Below, piece after piece: positions 10,630-21,958 of a stretch of DNA of 64,000 nt. Source of the DNA: Agrypnia vestita (Eukaryota > Arthropoda > Insecta > Trichoptera > Phryganeidae); assembly GCA_016648135.1 (NCBI GenBank), contig JADDOH010004046.1, forward strand, positions 115,641-179,640, given 5' to 3'. Position numbers and translations under genes: made by a program. How positions within the stretch are numbered: position 1 is the stretch's first letter; each line of letters starts with the position of its first letter. The notes beneath the pieces were generated by a model that did no database searches, was not told the origin of the DNA, and saw only the letters and a list, made by a program, of their open reading frames with translations.

Positions 10630-11455
10630 AGTAGGGTATAAAAGCAATGGCAGCAATATACAAAAAATTTAAAAAATGTTTTGAAAGCAGTCACAGAGGA
10701 TTACTAATTTAAAATATAATGAATTCTATGTTTTATGCATCTATTATTATTTTTTTGATAATAGAATAATACATAGATGTTACAGTGACAGTGGACATTA
10801 CATTTTTTATAATTTTTTTATAATTGTCCCCAGAAAAGTTAAACCTTGTGTTTGGGGACAGGAGTACATGATACGTAAGAGCATGAATGATAAGTATGTT
10901 TAAGTCAATAATGGAACTGTGTAGAGAAATACAAAGATCATAAAATAAATATTAGTGACTCAAATATACTTATTTTCATACTACCATTATTTTTTTAAAT
11001 TCTAACTTTTTTTGTTTTAATTATGTACAGGTATTCTATTTGTTTTATGTGTTTCTTGAATTTTGTTTAGTGTTCTTCAGTTCTGATATTCATTGGTAAG
11101 CTGTTGAAAAAATTAGATTAGTGTAATGGTGTTATGTGGCTGTTTTCTTGTAGGTATTTGGGAATGTTTAAACATCCTATTATTTGTGCCCTTTGGCTAT
11201 GAATATGAGTATTATGAGTTTGTGGTGTATTTATATTTTGTTGAATGAATGTTTATTTGTGTATTTGTAAAATTGAGGTGTTTTTGTATAATCTGTCAAA
11301 TCTATCTCTTCCAAAATCATGTTTTCTATAAATTTTGTAGGCTACGTGTCCTATAAAATCTCAAATTCAGTAGGTACATTATAGATTAGTAATCCTCGAT
11401 GACTGCATTAATTTTTTTTTTGGATGTTGCTGCCTTTGCTTTCATATGTACCTAT
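10630..11455. mobile_element. MITE family B copy, interrupted by a LINE
   Basis: Left half 10630-10744 starts GGGTATAAAAGCAATGGCAG; right half 11300-11455 carries CCAAAATCATG, CCTATAAAATCTC and ends near GCTTTCATATG. ATCTAT is present at both breakpoints (10739-10744 and 11300-11305), so the halves were one element split by the insertion. Confidence 0.6.
10745..11299 (-). pseudogene. Non-LTR retrotransposon ORF2 C-terminal remnant
   Basis: Read on the minus strand this gives, with stops and frame changes, a stretch ending in FFNSLPMNIRTEE followed by TKFKKHIKQ. That is the usual layout near the C-terminus of jockey/CR1-type LINE reverse transcriptases (a short FN.LP..IR motif, then a lysine-rich KF...L helix). 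It is 5'-truncated, carries several stops, and is inserted into MITE B with a 6-bp target duplication (ATCTAT). The exact clade is not determined. Confidence 0.5.
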
Positions 11456-11574
11456 ATGTATATGTACATACTCATTTCTCCTCATATGCAAATGAATATT
11501 TATTAGTGTGTATGCATACGGTTAGTAATTTACGAAGTTTCGCTAATAACCGCAGCGCATGTATCGTGTAGCTA

Positions 11575-11810
11575 TTAATACACTTCTGAAGAAGGTCCGC
11601 GCGCGGCACACGGGAACACGTATGAGCCGCTCGGCAGACGCACGCAACAAATTACAGTAATTATAATAAATAGTCCGCGCGACAGGCAGTCCGATGGCGG
11701 CGAGATGCCCACGTGATGGCTGAGGGCAGATAGCAGCGCGGCTCGTCTGCTCTCCGCTCTGCGCTCCTGGTCGATCTGTCCGGGGGAAGGTGACCCGAGA
11801 TGGCTACAAA
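11575..11810. other. CpG-rich island
   Basis: Short GC-rich island with an E-box CACGTG at 11710-11715. A minus-strand frame (11883-11575) crosses it and starts with a hydrophobic run, but no family is recognisable and part of it is an A/T homopolymer. It may be a promoter-type island or a chance frame. Confidence 0.25.
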
Positions 11811-11934
11811 CGAGGGATATAAAGCAAAAAAAAAAAGCATACAATGACCACTTCAATGACATTGATATATTTAATACCAACATCTCAGCTCTTAAAAATC
11901 GTATTTAAACCGCTTATATTATATTACTAGTTTC

Positions 11935-12290
11935 TATATCTTCACCGGATTAACTGAGACCGACCATCATCATACACACACCACAGCCAAACTCTCATCA
12001 CTCTTTACACATACCCCCATATCTGTATACAACGTCACGCACAGAATACATACGCACTCCACTCAGCCACAATCCCATACACCTCACTCCACTTCCCCCT
12101 CTAACTCCCACTCCTATCCCTCTATTTAATATATGTTCTCTTTATTGCTTGATTTAACATTTTATGCCGTGGATCTCTATAATTGGTCTACGAATTACCC
12201 AATACGTTATTTATTATTATAATAAATTGTATACTGTTGAGATTCCCAAAATAAAAAAAATAAAAAATAAAATAAAAAATAAATAAAAAA
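11935..12290 (+). mobile_element. Candidate retroelement 3' end with A-rich tail
   Basis: A C-rich, G-poor stretch (many CATACAC and CCCATA words), then AT-rich 3' UTR-like sequence ending in an imperfect run of AAAATAAAA units. The layout is that of a LINE or processed-transcript 3' end; no coding part is readable. Confidence 0.3.
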
Positions 12291-13584
12291 AGCAGCTATA
12301 TCCCTCTAAAGTGTAGAGTTTTTTATTAGACTTTTTTTCCCTTCCAAATTCATGTTACAAATTAAATTTATGATGTTTAGCCAATAAGCTAGTTAAATAA
12401 GAGTGTCAAAGTTATAGAGCCGATGAACTCGTAGCAGTAGATTAGGCGGTCCAGCCGCATATAGAGTATCGTAGACTAGGGAATTGGAAAAAAAAACCAC
12501 TTAGGTATTTCTGTGATAAATAAAAAACTAATCCAAGACAATTTCTCTGGAATCTAAGAAACCTACATCGTATTGGAAATAAGTTCTTAAAAATAATTTC
12601 CACCTCGATTTTCCTTTTAAGTGCGTATATTAATAAATACTTAAGTTTTAAGTACGGATATTGCAGTGTTTGCTACCAATTAATGGACATTGTTTCAGAC
12701 TTAAGTCGATATCGACTCTCACTTCCGTATGAAGCGGCCATTTTGTCACGTGACATGAATTATTTAAATAAATAAATGAGCAAAGGAATACAATGTTGGT
12801 TTTGCTAGTTAATTTAACATCACACCATTTTCTGCTGGAATTTCCTGCAGGCAGAGATAGTAGAATACCACGATTCTGCCTCGTCAACATTTACAAGTAC
12901 ATCTTATTATGAAGCTCTTCGATTGCTGAAGCTTTTGAAAGTACCGCTTTCCAATATATGATTTATCTGATCATGCTAGGTCATTCGAGGACGCCTTCTG
13001 TTCCTGTTACATTTAGCATTGTGTACATGTAACGTAACGTACATGTAACGTTGTGTTACTGATGGGATAAAAACATTTCGGCAACTTCTTTCGCAGTAGG
13101 TACTCCCATTAAGTCCTGACGATTAAACTCGTGCCTAGAGATGAAAACGAAAACGAAGAAAACAACATCCCATCCTTGCGTATTTTTTAATAGGTGCACA
13201 TCCCAGGAGATTTTCCAGAATCTATGCTGAATAGATTTTGAAGAATTAAATGCCTTGAAAACGTATAAACGAGCAGATAATATCAAAATATATCAAAAAG
13301 CAAAATTCGTTAATCCAAAACTTACTTTAAATGATGGGCTAAATTTCACAAAATTACTGGGTATAAATGATTTTTAGTTATGGATATTGCCTCTTCTTAA
13401 CCACCCCAGAGTACGTTCCTGAGTATACGTGTATTTTACATTCATTTAAGCGCAATACATGGTACATGTTATTCATAGCAGTATATGAGATCTTTTCTTT
13501 GTCCACTTGATACCTAGAAACCAATCGTGAAGTTAGCTTGAGATCTGTATTGGCAGAGCAAAAAATACGAGAAAAAAACATGCA
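12291..13584. other. Spacer, no supported gene
   Basis: A 76-codon minus-strand frame at 13286-13056 ends in a polar stretch that looks protein-like (EFNRQDLMGVPTAKEVAEMF), but it has no recognisable family, no clear splice sites and no neighbour support. Otherwise AT-rich sequence. Confidence 0.3.
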
Positions 13585-13796
13585 GAGTAGCTTGTTGGTC
13601 TTGTGGTTAGGACACTCGCCTCGTGATCCAAGGCTCGCGGGTTCGAACCTTACTCCAGACTAACAAGTTAGTCCTATTTTCATAGCACAAGCGTTTAGCT
13701 TAGTTTGAAAATAGTAAGAATATTGATGTGACACGTACTCCGTGTTCGCATCACTATTTTTTTAAAAAAAAATTAAAAAAAAAAAAAAAAAAAAAG
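13585..13796 (+). mobile_element. tRNA-derived SINE, best-preserved copy
   Basis: RNA polymerase III type promoter: A-box-like TAGCTTGTTGG at 13588-13598 and perfect B box GGTTCGAACC at 13640-13649. The body continues with GTCCTATTTTCATAGCACAA and AGTAAGAATATTGATGTGAC and ends in a long poly(A). At least seven other full or partial copies of this family lie in the window. Confidence 0.85.
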
Positions 13797-14111
13797 AGTT
13801 GGTGCACGTCCACTCTATATTTTACTCCTCATACTCACTACTCACTCTACATATTCGATCAAATACCGGAATACGAAATATCGTCATTACCGTATTGTGT
13901 ACTTCGTATTCAGTAAGTTCTCAATAAGAAGTTTAAACTTCGCCGATAGGCATTAGATATGTTCTAATACTACCTTCACTAACCACCGCTCACATATACT
14001 TCTCAAATATTTTGTCAACATTGACACTGTTTCGATATCTAGTATCTGTTTAAATAATTATAATTTATATAAAATAAATTTGTAAACAAAACTTTTTTAT
14101 TGAAAAAAAAT

Positions 14112-14147
14112 TCATCATGTTTCGAAGCCAAAGGCTTCTTCGTAAGG
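14112..14147 (-). ncRNA. Decayed hammerhead-like motif
   Basis: Mirror partner of 14425-14465. Stem II is intact (GAAGCC/GGCUUC) and GAAAC is kept, but the core reads CUUACGA instead of CUGACGA and the stem III closing U is A. Both changes hit core positions, so it should be inactive. Confidence 0.5.
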
Positions 14148-14424
14148 ATAACAAAAATTAAATTTAAAAATCGAAGTATAGATAATCATATTATTAAAAA
14201 AGTTATACATATATGGAAAATGAATAATATAAAGTAATCTACTTAACACGAAAATAAAGTTAATAAATAAATATTAAGACTGTTAATAGTAAATTGAATG
14301 TTATAAATACTAATAGTTATCTTTTAAATTTATTTTTATGTTAGGTAGGTACTTTTTATTATTCATTTTCCATATATAACATTTTAAATATTTTGATTAT
14401 CTATACTTCGATTTTTATTTTTGT

Positions 14425-14465
14425 TATCCTGACGAAGAAGCCATTGGCTTCGAAACATGTTGAAT
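14425..14465 (+). ncRNA. Hammerhead-ribozyme-like motif, canonical core
   Basis: CUGACGA at 14429-14435, one extra A, a perfect 6-bp stem II (GAAGCC/GGCUUC, AUU loop), then GAAAC at 14452-14456. A minimal stem III (AC-AU-GU) follows, then U at 14461 as the predicted cleavage-site base. Stem I is only 2 bp (UC/GA). Short stem III type I hammerheads are known from Penelope-like elements; activity here is inferred. Confidence 0.55.
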
Positions 14466-14520
14466 TTTTTTCAATAAAAATGTGGTGTTTACAAAGTTAT
14501 TTTATATAAATTATAATTAT

Positions 14521-15400
14521 GTCACCACAAAATAATTTTGCTATATTTGAAGAAGTTTAAATAATTAATAGAATTGATAAAAAAATCTGAAAAATGTTTA
14601 TACTTTATCAAAAGTTCATTTATTTATATAATTCTACTTTATCATAGATTAAAAATATCATTGATATCATTTTGATGATTGAAATATCATATCCAAACGG
14701 AAAATATTTTATCGTGTATTTTAAATTTGCATCCGTTGTAAATTGAAGCTATAATCCCTGAAACCCTCAGCCGACGGCTTACCACTTAACCACAGGACTG
14801 CCAATAATATATCTGTAAATGTAATGAAGGGGAATATCAAATGAAGACGAAAAAAATATGGCAAAACATTACTTATTTGTATAAAAATAAAGCAGAAAAT
14901 TACAGATTTCACATCAACTACTTATATGTATCATAATATACATAATATGAATCACATTATATGCATATTTTGTTACCGCTTTTATTATGTTAATATGAAT
15001 TTTACTATGGAACTAATGTTGCACAATTTTTTAATACATATTTATATATACTCAATAGTTTACCCTATTTAAGGACGATGTAATAAATAAAATTTGTGAA
15101 AATATCGTAGATTAATCAAATGAAATTGTAATTTTAACCTGGATTCATACCTTCGCCTTCTTGAAATTTCTTGATAAATTTAGATAAATCTACGTTTCTA
15201 AGACCTCATTGTGCAAATATCTTTCTTCTTCTTCTTCTATTCCTTATCCTATTGGATCGGGGATAGAATCGGATTCCTTCAACTTTAGCCCAGTTTACAT
15301 TCAACCTCATTTCGCAGCAGTCCTGTTTCCGCCAGCTCCTCCTAGGATAACGTGTAAATACAAGTATCAAAAGTCAATAAGTTATAGTACAATTTAATTT
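14521..15400. other. Spacer
   Basis: Starts with GTCACCACAAA, which also follows the PLE-like copy near 51530. A weak tRNA-like stretch near 14725-14800 (minus strand) may be a SINE head. A short TTC microsatellite lies at 15222-15240. No gene supported. Confidence 0.4.
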
Positions 15401-15535
15401 ATGTTGGTTTTGGGAACACTAAAAAAATCCACATATCAACAAGTATTTGGCTTAAATACTTATGTGCGTGGTCATACACGCCCAATAAATTTTGCTCCTT
15501 TTGAAGAACTTACAAAATCACTTTATGATCGTTAA
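15401..15535 (+). CDS. Unidentified small open frame, 44 aa
   Basis: ATG at 15401 to TAA at 15533-15535. The last thirty residues, including HTRPINFAPFEELTKSLYDR at the C-terminus, have a balanced, protein-like composition unusual for this AT-rich DNA. No family is recognised with confidence. It could be the last exon of a gene or the C-terminal scrap of a transposon protein. An in-frame stop lies just before the ATG, and no clear splice acceptor was located. Confidence 0.2.
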   Translation: MLVLGTLKKSTYQQVFGLNTYVRGHTRPINFAPFEELTKSLYDR

Positions 15536-16384
15536 TGTGGCTAAAAAAAATTGCGTGTCTTCTTGATGAACTTCACCATAGAATATATCATATAATGTGT
15601 GAATATTTTATTGAACATACGTAATATGTTGTATACTATTGAATCAATCTACTTATCAGACCTTTTTTGAATCTTTTGTTCTCATTTTTCATTCACCACT
15701 TAAGGTATTTTTTAAGACAGTAATATTTTTATCAATTTTCATGATATTGTTAAATGAAATATTTTAGTGTTAGTGAAATTATCATTAATTAATATTCCAA
15801 AGATATGCCCGAGTTCTAAATCCACCTACAGTTGTGACTCAAGATATCTACTTCCATTGAAACTAGTGTACCCATGACGTTTAGAGTCGTACGAAGTAGT
15901 TTGCCTCGCGGATCCGAGCCGAAGCATCATTAACTATGTGACCGATACAAATTATATGGTGTTATTCCTTTGCCATTTCCAATGTGAATTATTTCCAGTG
16001 TCAGGAGCTCCACTCGAATCGTGCAATACGCGGTGACGTATCATTTTTCTCATTAAAATGTTAAATGAATCAATATTGATGTAATATCTTCCACACGAAC
16101 TTCTCCACATCGTGCGTGTGTCTAGAAGTAGAGCAACTAGCGACTAGTATGATACTATGATGTGATACATTGGTGGAACGACTAGTATGATACTATGATT
16201 GGTGGAATAGGGGGAAGGGTTTAAAAGTAATAACAATAGTCAAATTGTTAATCAGTGAAAAACATAAACTATGTAATCTCTATATTATAAACTATGTGAA
16301 GTATTATTCAATGAGAAATTCTGATACTCTCGAAACTCGAGTAGCAAAATATAAAATTAAAAATTAAATTGACGTATAGATTTA
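15536..16384. other. Spacer
   Basis: No gene. A short near-repeat around 16135-16205 duplicates GACTAGTATGATACTATGAT. Confidence 0.4.
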
Positions 16385-16432
16385 TAGTTTAAGTTTAGTT
16401 AAGTTAAGTTAAGTTAAGATAGTTTAAGTTAT
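16385..16432. repeat. AAGTT microsatellite
   Basis: Run of AGTTA/AAGTT pentamers, about six units, with imperfect edges. Confidence 0.7.
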
Positions 16433-16540
16433 TCACCCAATTAAATGATAATGATGAATAATATCTTCTAAGTTATCGCCAAATCTATTAATAATAAAAT
16501 TGTTATTTTTGTGCACTGCTATATGAAAAATTGTCAGCCT

Positions 16541-16720
16541 CTTCAATGATTTTTTTAATGATGAAAAATTATTCCTCAATAATGATATTTTTAGTGATGA
16601 AAAGTTATTATCCTCAACAATGATATTATTTCTAGTGATGAAAAATTATTATCCTCAACAATGATATTTTTAGTAATTAAAAATTATTATCTTAATAATG
16701 ATATTATTAGTGATACTTTT
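16541..16720. repeat. Minisatellite, about 45-bp unit, four copies
   Basis: Tandem units built on AGTGATGAAAAATTATTATC and CTCAACAATGATATT, with unit length wavering between about 40 and 47 bp. No coding frame is kept. Confidence 0.65.
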
Positions 16721-17329
16721 AATTTCAAAATAACATTGTTGTTCATGGCTTGAGTAAAAACAAAGATCTTTAATTTTGCCAACACCAGCGTTTCTCAAAT
16801 GCTATACCCAGAAGTACCTGGGACTCCGCGAGATTGAAATTAAAGGATTCCGCGAAAAATGTAGGGATGCTTATATCAAGACAATATTTGGGTCAGAGCA
16901 CTTATATGGCATAGCTGGGCACTAAACTTGTGATTGACTTTATAATTGTGCACATTAAATAGATTTTATACTACCTTGCAAGATTACCTCAATATGAGAA
17001 AATTACGCCAAAAATAAATCCCGGGATTCGGGATCCCGGGATCATAATCCCCAGTTATGGCTAGTTTACTATTAAATCAAGTTCATTGACTTGTTTTATT
17101 TGTTGTTGAGTTCATGATAAATTGTCTCACATACGCAGTAATGAGTAATTGTAAATATAAAAATAAAATGATTTAATCCATATGCTATAAATCAAAATAA
17201 AATGTAAAAATAAATTCGTGTTAAAATCTCTGCATGGTTTTAATAATTTAATTAAATAATAATAATAAATAATGATAATTTAATATTGGATATTAGTTAC
17301 TTTCCTAAAAGATTGGTATTTTATAGAAG

Positions 17330-17740
17330 AGCTTCGCACGCGTAGATTTTTAATAAATACCTTTTAGTCAAATTTTATCAATTTGTGTAGCCTTAACATA
17401 TAGATATATTATGTCATCGCGGACTTTTTTAAATAACTTTTTGAGTTCTTCTTCACTTTAAATTGACAACTTCTCAAAGAAAGTATTTATATCTCTTATT
17501 ATTAAGGCAGCGTTCGTAAAAAACGGATCACTCGACCATTTTTTCGTTGACTTTAGTTGTAAAAATAGGTCACCACGAAAAGCTCTTTTATTTTAACGGG
17601 ATAATATATAGCCTAAATCCATCTTGAAAGTCTATTTTAAATATTAATGAAAGAATTTTTGAAATCAAATGAGTAGTTTCGGAGATTACCATATTACATA
17701 CAAACATACAAATTTTACCTCTTTATATATTAGAATAGAT
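17330..17740 (-). mobile_element. Helitron-like element, tip eroded
   Basis: Contains the lepidopteran Helitron-type words GCTTCGCACGCGTAGATTTT at the left and GGGATAATATATAGCCTAAA, CATACAAACATACAAA and TATATTAGAATAGAT at the right, in the usual order for a non-autonomous copy in minus orientation. The terminal CTAG hairpin is lost here. No Rep/helicase coding sequence. Confidence 0.5.
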
Positions 17741-18355
17741 ATGTCAAAAATATTGATAAACAAATAGAACTTTAAAGTCCCTTATTTCCATAAATATTAA
17801 TTGAACAACATTGATGTTACTACAATTTCGACTCATAACTTAGGCAGGATAGTTTATACACATAAGTGTACATACGATTTTAAGAGTATTAATTTCATTT
17901 CATTATTCTTTTAATGAAGTTAATACGTTTGGAGAAAATAATTTTATTAGTTCTTACGTATTATATATTAGGTATATTTTATTTTCTTGATAAAGAACAC
18001 TTGTACATCATATATTTAATAGTTAACTCCCTCGTGATTTCAATAGTAAAGTAAACTCACAGAAGAAAATTAATGTGCCATAATAATTATTACATTTCAG
18101 CCTGACTGGGCTGCAATATTGACTGCACTATTTTATTTTATTATATATAATTATAGATGGTTTTTTTAATTAGCCTAAAAGAGAAATTATTTCCTTGTTT
18201 ATGCATTGCCTTTAATTGAACGTCTTTTATAGCTGCCACAGCGTCCAGCATACTAATGTAGTTACGATATAATGATCTTACTCCTATCTCTAATATGTAG
18301 TAACAGTTTGATAGCCTTTAGATGGTTTAAGCTATAAAATATTTGATTTGTATTT
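17741..18355. other. AT-rich spacer
   Basis: No gene or clear repeat. Confidence 0.5.
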
Positions 18356-18357
18356 TG

Positions 18358-18500
18358 TACTAGCGGGCTGCACCCGACGTTGCTCGTAATTTAGTTTCAA
18401 ATACAATTTTAAATATGGATTTTAGAGGAGAATGGAGCCTTATTTTCACAAGCCCAAAATGTCTAATTCCAATTTACGAAAAATTTAATTACAAGAGGAT
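18358..18500 (-). mobile_element. Helitron-like tip fragment
   Basis: ACTAGCGGGCTGCACCCGAC at 18360 is the reverse complement of a GC-rich hairpin plus CTAGT end, typical of Helitron 3' termini. Only a short body follows before MITE A begins at 18553. Confidence 0.35.
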
Positions 18501-18552
18501 TGGATTGTTGTGAACCAAACAAAATTTGAACAGTATTCAATTTATATATACA

Positions 18553-18843
18553 ATACAGGGTATCTTATAGCTTGTAGCAAAAACTTTACAGGTGGATTTC
18601 TGCCTTGATAATGAATGGAAAATGTTCAAGCAACCATGAACTAATATTAATAGTTTTGAAGATATGCTATATCAAATTTTGCATTTTTTTCTGTATTTCT
18701 AACATATTTTTTGCAAAAAGTTGAACTATCATTACAGTAACTCATATCGATTATGAAAAATTCATTTGCAAAATACTCCGATATTACATATCACCTATTA
18801 GGTCCAAAGTTTTTGCTCCTAGCTATTGGACATCCTGTGTATA
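18553..18843. mobile_element. MITE family A, internally shortened copy
   Basis: Left end ACAGGGTATCTTATAGC, then GAAAATGTTCAAGCAACCAT, TTGCAAAAAGTTGAACTATC and ATTACAGTAACTCATATCG. The right end (ACATCCTGTGTATATA) is joined after a deletion of the second arm. Confidence 0.6.
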
Positions 18844-19548
18844 TAGGTATATTTAAAATAAACAGTCTGAATAGTTTTTAGACAGCCCTGATTTTTTCCC
18901 TAAAGCATGTCTCAAAATTCCATCGTCAACGCGTTTTAAGTATATATTTTAATACGAAAATACTCTAAAAAACTACCGCAAACACTCATAACTGACTAGA
19001 TTACAATCTGGGTAATGCGTACAGTGAGTTTTTAGACGTATTTCATGACAGCTTGACTACTTCAAAGAGAAACATGCTGTCGATTCTGAGACAGTGATAG
19101 TTTCTAAATTAAAATCTGCTAATGTTCCATTGTTTTACTCTTAGGTTTGTTGATTTTTAATTTTTTACCTTAAATAAATAGTGTTTTATTTTCTTGATTT
19201 TGATATGTAGGTAAATTTTATATTTGCGTAATTGTTTTTATTTTTATAATATACAGTTTTTTTAAATGTGTATATTATAATTTGTGTTTGTTATTCTGAT
19301 TGCTTGCTTATGTAGGATGCTTTTTTTGTATTCACGTAAATAAACAAATACATATATCAGAAGAGGAGTGTATGGGGTGGTCAGGGCAAGCTGGGAGGAT
19401 GCTGCATTATGACCAAGGTCCTAAAGAGTAGCTATGCATAGTTTTTAACTGGTGGCAATAAATTTAATTTGGAATGGATAAGATTTATATTTTATGGAGT
19501 GGGAGGGGGTGGTGCTTTGATTTGCACAGGAGTTTAACTTACTTACTT
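18844..19548. other. AT-rich spacer
   Basis: No gene recognised. Confidence 0.5.
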
Positions 19549-19860
19549 ACTTACTTACCATCACGCCGTTTCCCCGAGGGGGTAGGCAGAGAGGATAGAG
19601 CGCCATACTCTTCTGTCTTGACATACAACTTTCGCTTCGTCTACATTCATACATCTTCGCATGCAAGCTCGACGGTTGTTCAGACTTCTAACAGGACCAT
19701 CTTCCAGTATCTGGTTAATCTGGTCATGCCACGTCTTCCGTGGTCGCCCTCTTTTTCTGGCGCCGTCAACACTTGCATCATATATCTTTCTTATCATTCT
19801 TTCCTCATTCATTCGCTCAACATGCCCAAACCACCTGAGCGACCCTATTTTTATTCTCTG
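19541..19860 (-). pseudogene. LINE reverse-transcriptase C-terminus, 5'-truncated
   Basis: On the minus strand, from 19860, an open frame reads LRWFGHVERMNEERM, then ARKRGRPRKTW, then RRACMRRCMNVDEAKVVC and RVWRSILSAYPLG before the stop at about 19561. This GHV.RM / GRP..W / C..R..W..... layout is the C-terminal region of insect endonuclease-reverse transcriptase LINEs. The catalytic domain is absent through 5' truncation. The 3' end carries a TAAG tetranucleotide tail (19541-19558), as expected for this kind of element. Similar GTTTAA words flank both sides and may be the target duplication. Confidence 0.75.
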
Positions 19861-21640
19861 TTTAAAAGCTTAAAATTGTTTAAAATTATGAAAAAAAAAA
19901 TTTAGTATCGACCAAACTCTCTAGAAAACAGACAGACGTACATAGCCGTATATTAAGATATAATATTTGTGCGATAAAGGATAATATTGAAATAATTTTA
20001 ATTGTGTGGAATTTTAAAATATTCGTGTTACTGACACTTGACAGACCGATGCCATGGTCTGTTTAATCAGCCGCTTCTTGCGCGCATGCGCTTGAGGAAA
20101 CGGAGGAACACAATCGCCCAATTATTCCCACGGGAGGAATCACCGACGGTCATCGGATGTGATGCGGTTAACTGCACTTAACCAGGCGTTCGCAACATTT
20201 CGTGAAACACTTAAAAATATTATAAATTAACATCAGAGACGTACAAACTTTAATCAAATTTAATTGGAAAATCACGGTAGAATTTAGCAACTAAAATTTA
20301 ACATTAATCATGATAAATTATAGATGTCTCATAGAGACAAAGGTATTTATATGGAAAATAATGTATAGAAGCCTTTATTGGGTGTCCACACGCCTTGGTT
20401 GGCTTGAGTGACCACTTTACACAATGCAACGTTCATCGATTGCTTCGTTTCTGTGACAATTATACAATTTTTATTAATTAATGATTATTACTCTGTGAAA
20501 GAAATCTAATAATCATGTTCATGTTCTTAGAAAATACTAATAAAAAAATTGTGAAAACAATTATTTTTTTATCGATTTTATAAAGTAGTGAAAATGTCAG
20601 CTAATCTTTATCCCTTGATATATCACTATTATATTGAATTTTTCTTAGTAACACTAGGTATCTCAAAAAAAATGTAGTTCACCAATTAACTATATTAAAT
20701 ATAGAGGAAATAAAGAATACTTCTTTGTCATTAGACAGATATCTGACGAAATCGTTACAGATCAGCCCAAATACGGAACAATTGTTCTAAAACATTATTG
20801 ATTTACTCAGATTTTAAGGGAAAATTTGCTTACACTACCGCTGATAAGAATAAAAATAAGAGAGCGATTACCGGATCGAAGTTCGAAACCGCCTTAGCTA
20901 TCGGGAATTGGATGACATCATCCCTCGACAAAGACTAAAAAATTTCGGCTGCGACTACTATTCTCTAAAGTATTTTTATTTATTTTATTTGCTATTTTCT
21001 TGTGACAAATATTTAGATGGAATTCCAAATATTTATTACACTACCCACTCAATCTTAAAGGAACAAAATATTTATTGCGTATTGCAAATTCATTTTTTGA
21101 TAGACATAATTCCTTTTGAAATTCGTTTGTCTTAAAAAATTATCTCGCTTCGTTCTTTTTAAAAGGGAGGCCATTATCACATATAACTATGCAAACATTT
21201 AGTAAATGATTATGTATTTCAATTGGATTCAAAATTGAAAAAGTTTTCAATATAAGAACAAAAATTTCATTTTATTTTTTAAGAATACTTATTTTGACCG
21301 TTTCATAATAGTTTTAAAATTTACAAGTTCGTAGTAATTTTTTTGAAACAAGTCAATCGTATTGGAATCTAAAGTGAAACCAATAAGCGAACCAGGAAAT
21401 ATCTGTTAGTTCATATCCATATATTTTAGTGGTCTGTGGACAAAACTCAAATTAACAGATATGAAGAAATGCTTATGAATTTAAAAATACATTATTTTAA
21501 TACGATGTTTATATCGCATACTATCGAATAATAAACAAAAATTCATTCCAGTATGTGGGGAGGGTTGTACAGTCCCACGTATTTGTATTAGAATACATAT
21601 GTTAAATTATCATACATGCGATATATAAAAATATTACTCT
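19861..21640. other. Spacer with a small GC-richer patch
   Basis: A GC-richer patch at 20035-20205 has no readable gene. The rest is AT-rich with short chance frames only. Confidence 0.4.
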
Positions 21641-21644
21641 CACC

Positions 21645-21958
21645 ATCATTCTTGGCTCTACCACCCCTGTTGGGTCTTGGCCTCCTCAAGAGTCTTTCTC
21701 ACTCATATCGGTTTTGTGCCAGCTCTCTCCAGTTCAGAAGCTCCAAGGTAGATATTTCTTTGAGGACGTAGTCGCTCCATATTAATTTTGGTCTTCCTAA
21801 GCTATTTCGCCCTATCGGCCTTGAGTTCAGCAGGGTGACTTTGGTGCTTGATGCTCTCCACACGACCCAGCCACCGAAGTCTTCCCAGTTTTATAAATTT
21901 GATGACCTTTAGCTCCTTAAACGGAGTATAGAGCTCATTTTTGTAACGTCTGCGCCAA
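21645..21958 (-). pseudogene. LINE reverse-transcriptase C-terminus, frameshifted
   Basis: Minus-strand translation gives RRRYKNELYTPFKELKVIKF and LGRLRWLGRVESIKHQSHP, then after a frame change LGRPKLIWSDYV, LELLNWRELAQNRYEWRK and LEEAKTQQGW. This is the C-terminal tail of a LINE protein of the endonuclease-reverse transcriptase type, distinct from the copy at 19541-19860. At least one stop and one frameshift break it. Confidence 0.65.

Larger units (their letters stand above)
14054..14520. mobile_element. Inverted pair of PLE-like terminal repeats
   Basis: Arms 14054-14240 and 14345-14520 are inverted copies of one terminal repeat of about 180 bp, separated by about 104 bp. Shared landmarks are ATTCATTTTCCATATA, GATTATCTATACTTCGATTT, the hammerhead-like block and TTTATATAAATTATAATTAT at the outer ends. 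The right arm closely matches the solo copy at 27815-28010. No reverse transcriptase remains between the arms. Assignment to PLEs rests on the shared ribozyme layout with 34969-35380. Confidence 0.5.

Noticed and set aside
13588..13649. tRNA gene suggested by A and B boxes
   Set aside because: No cloverleaf or acceptor stem could be closed, and the same head with a shared body and poly(A) recurs many times, so it is a SINE.
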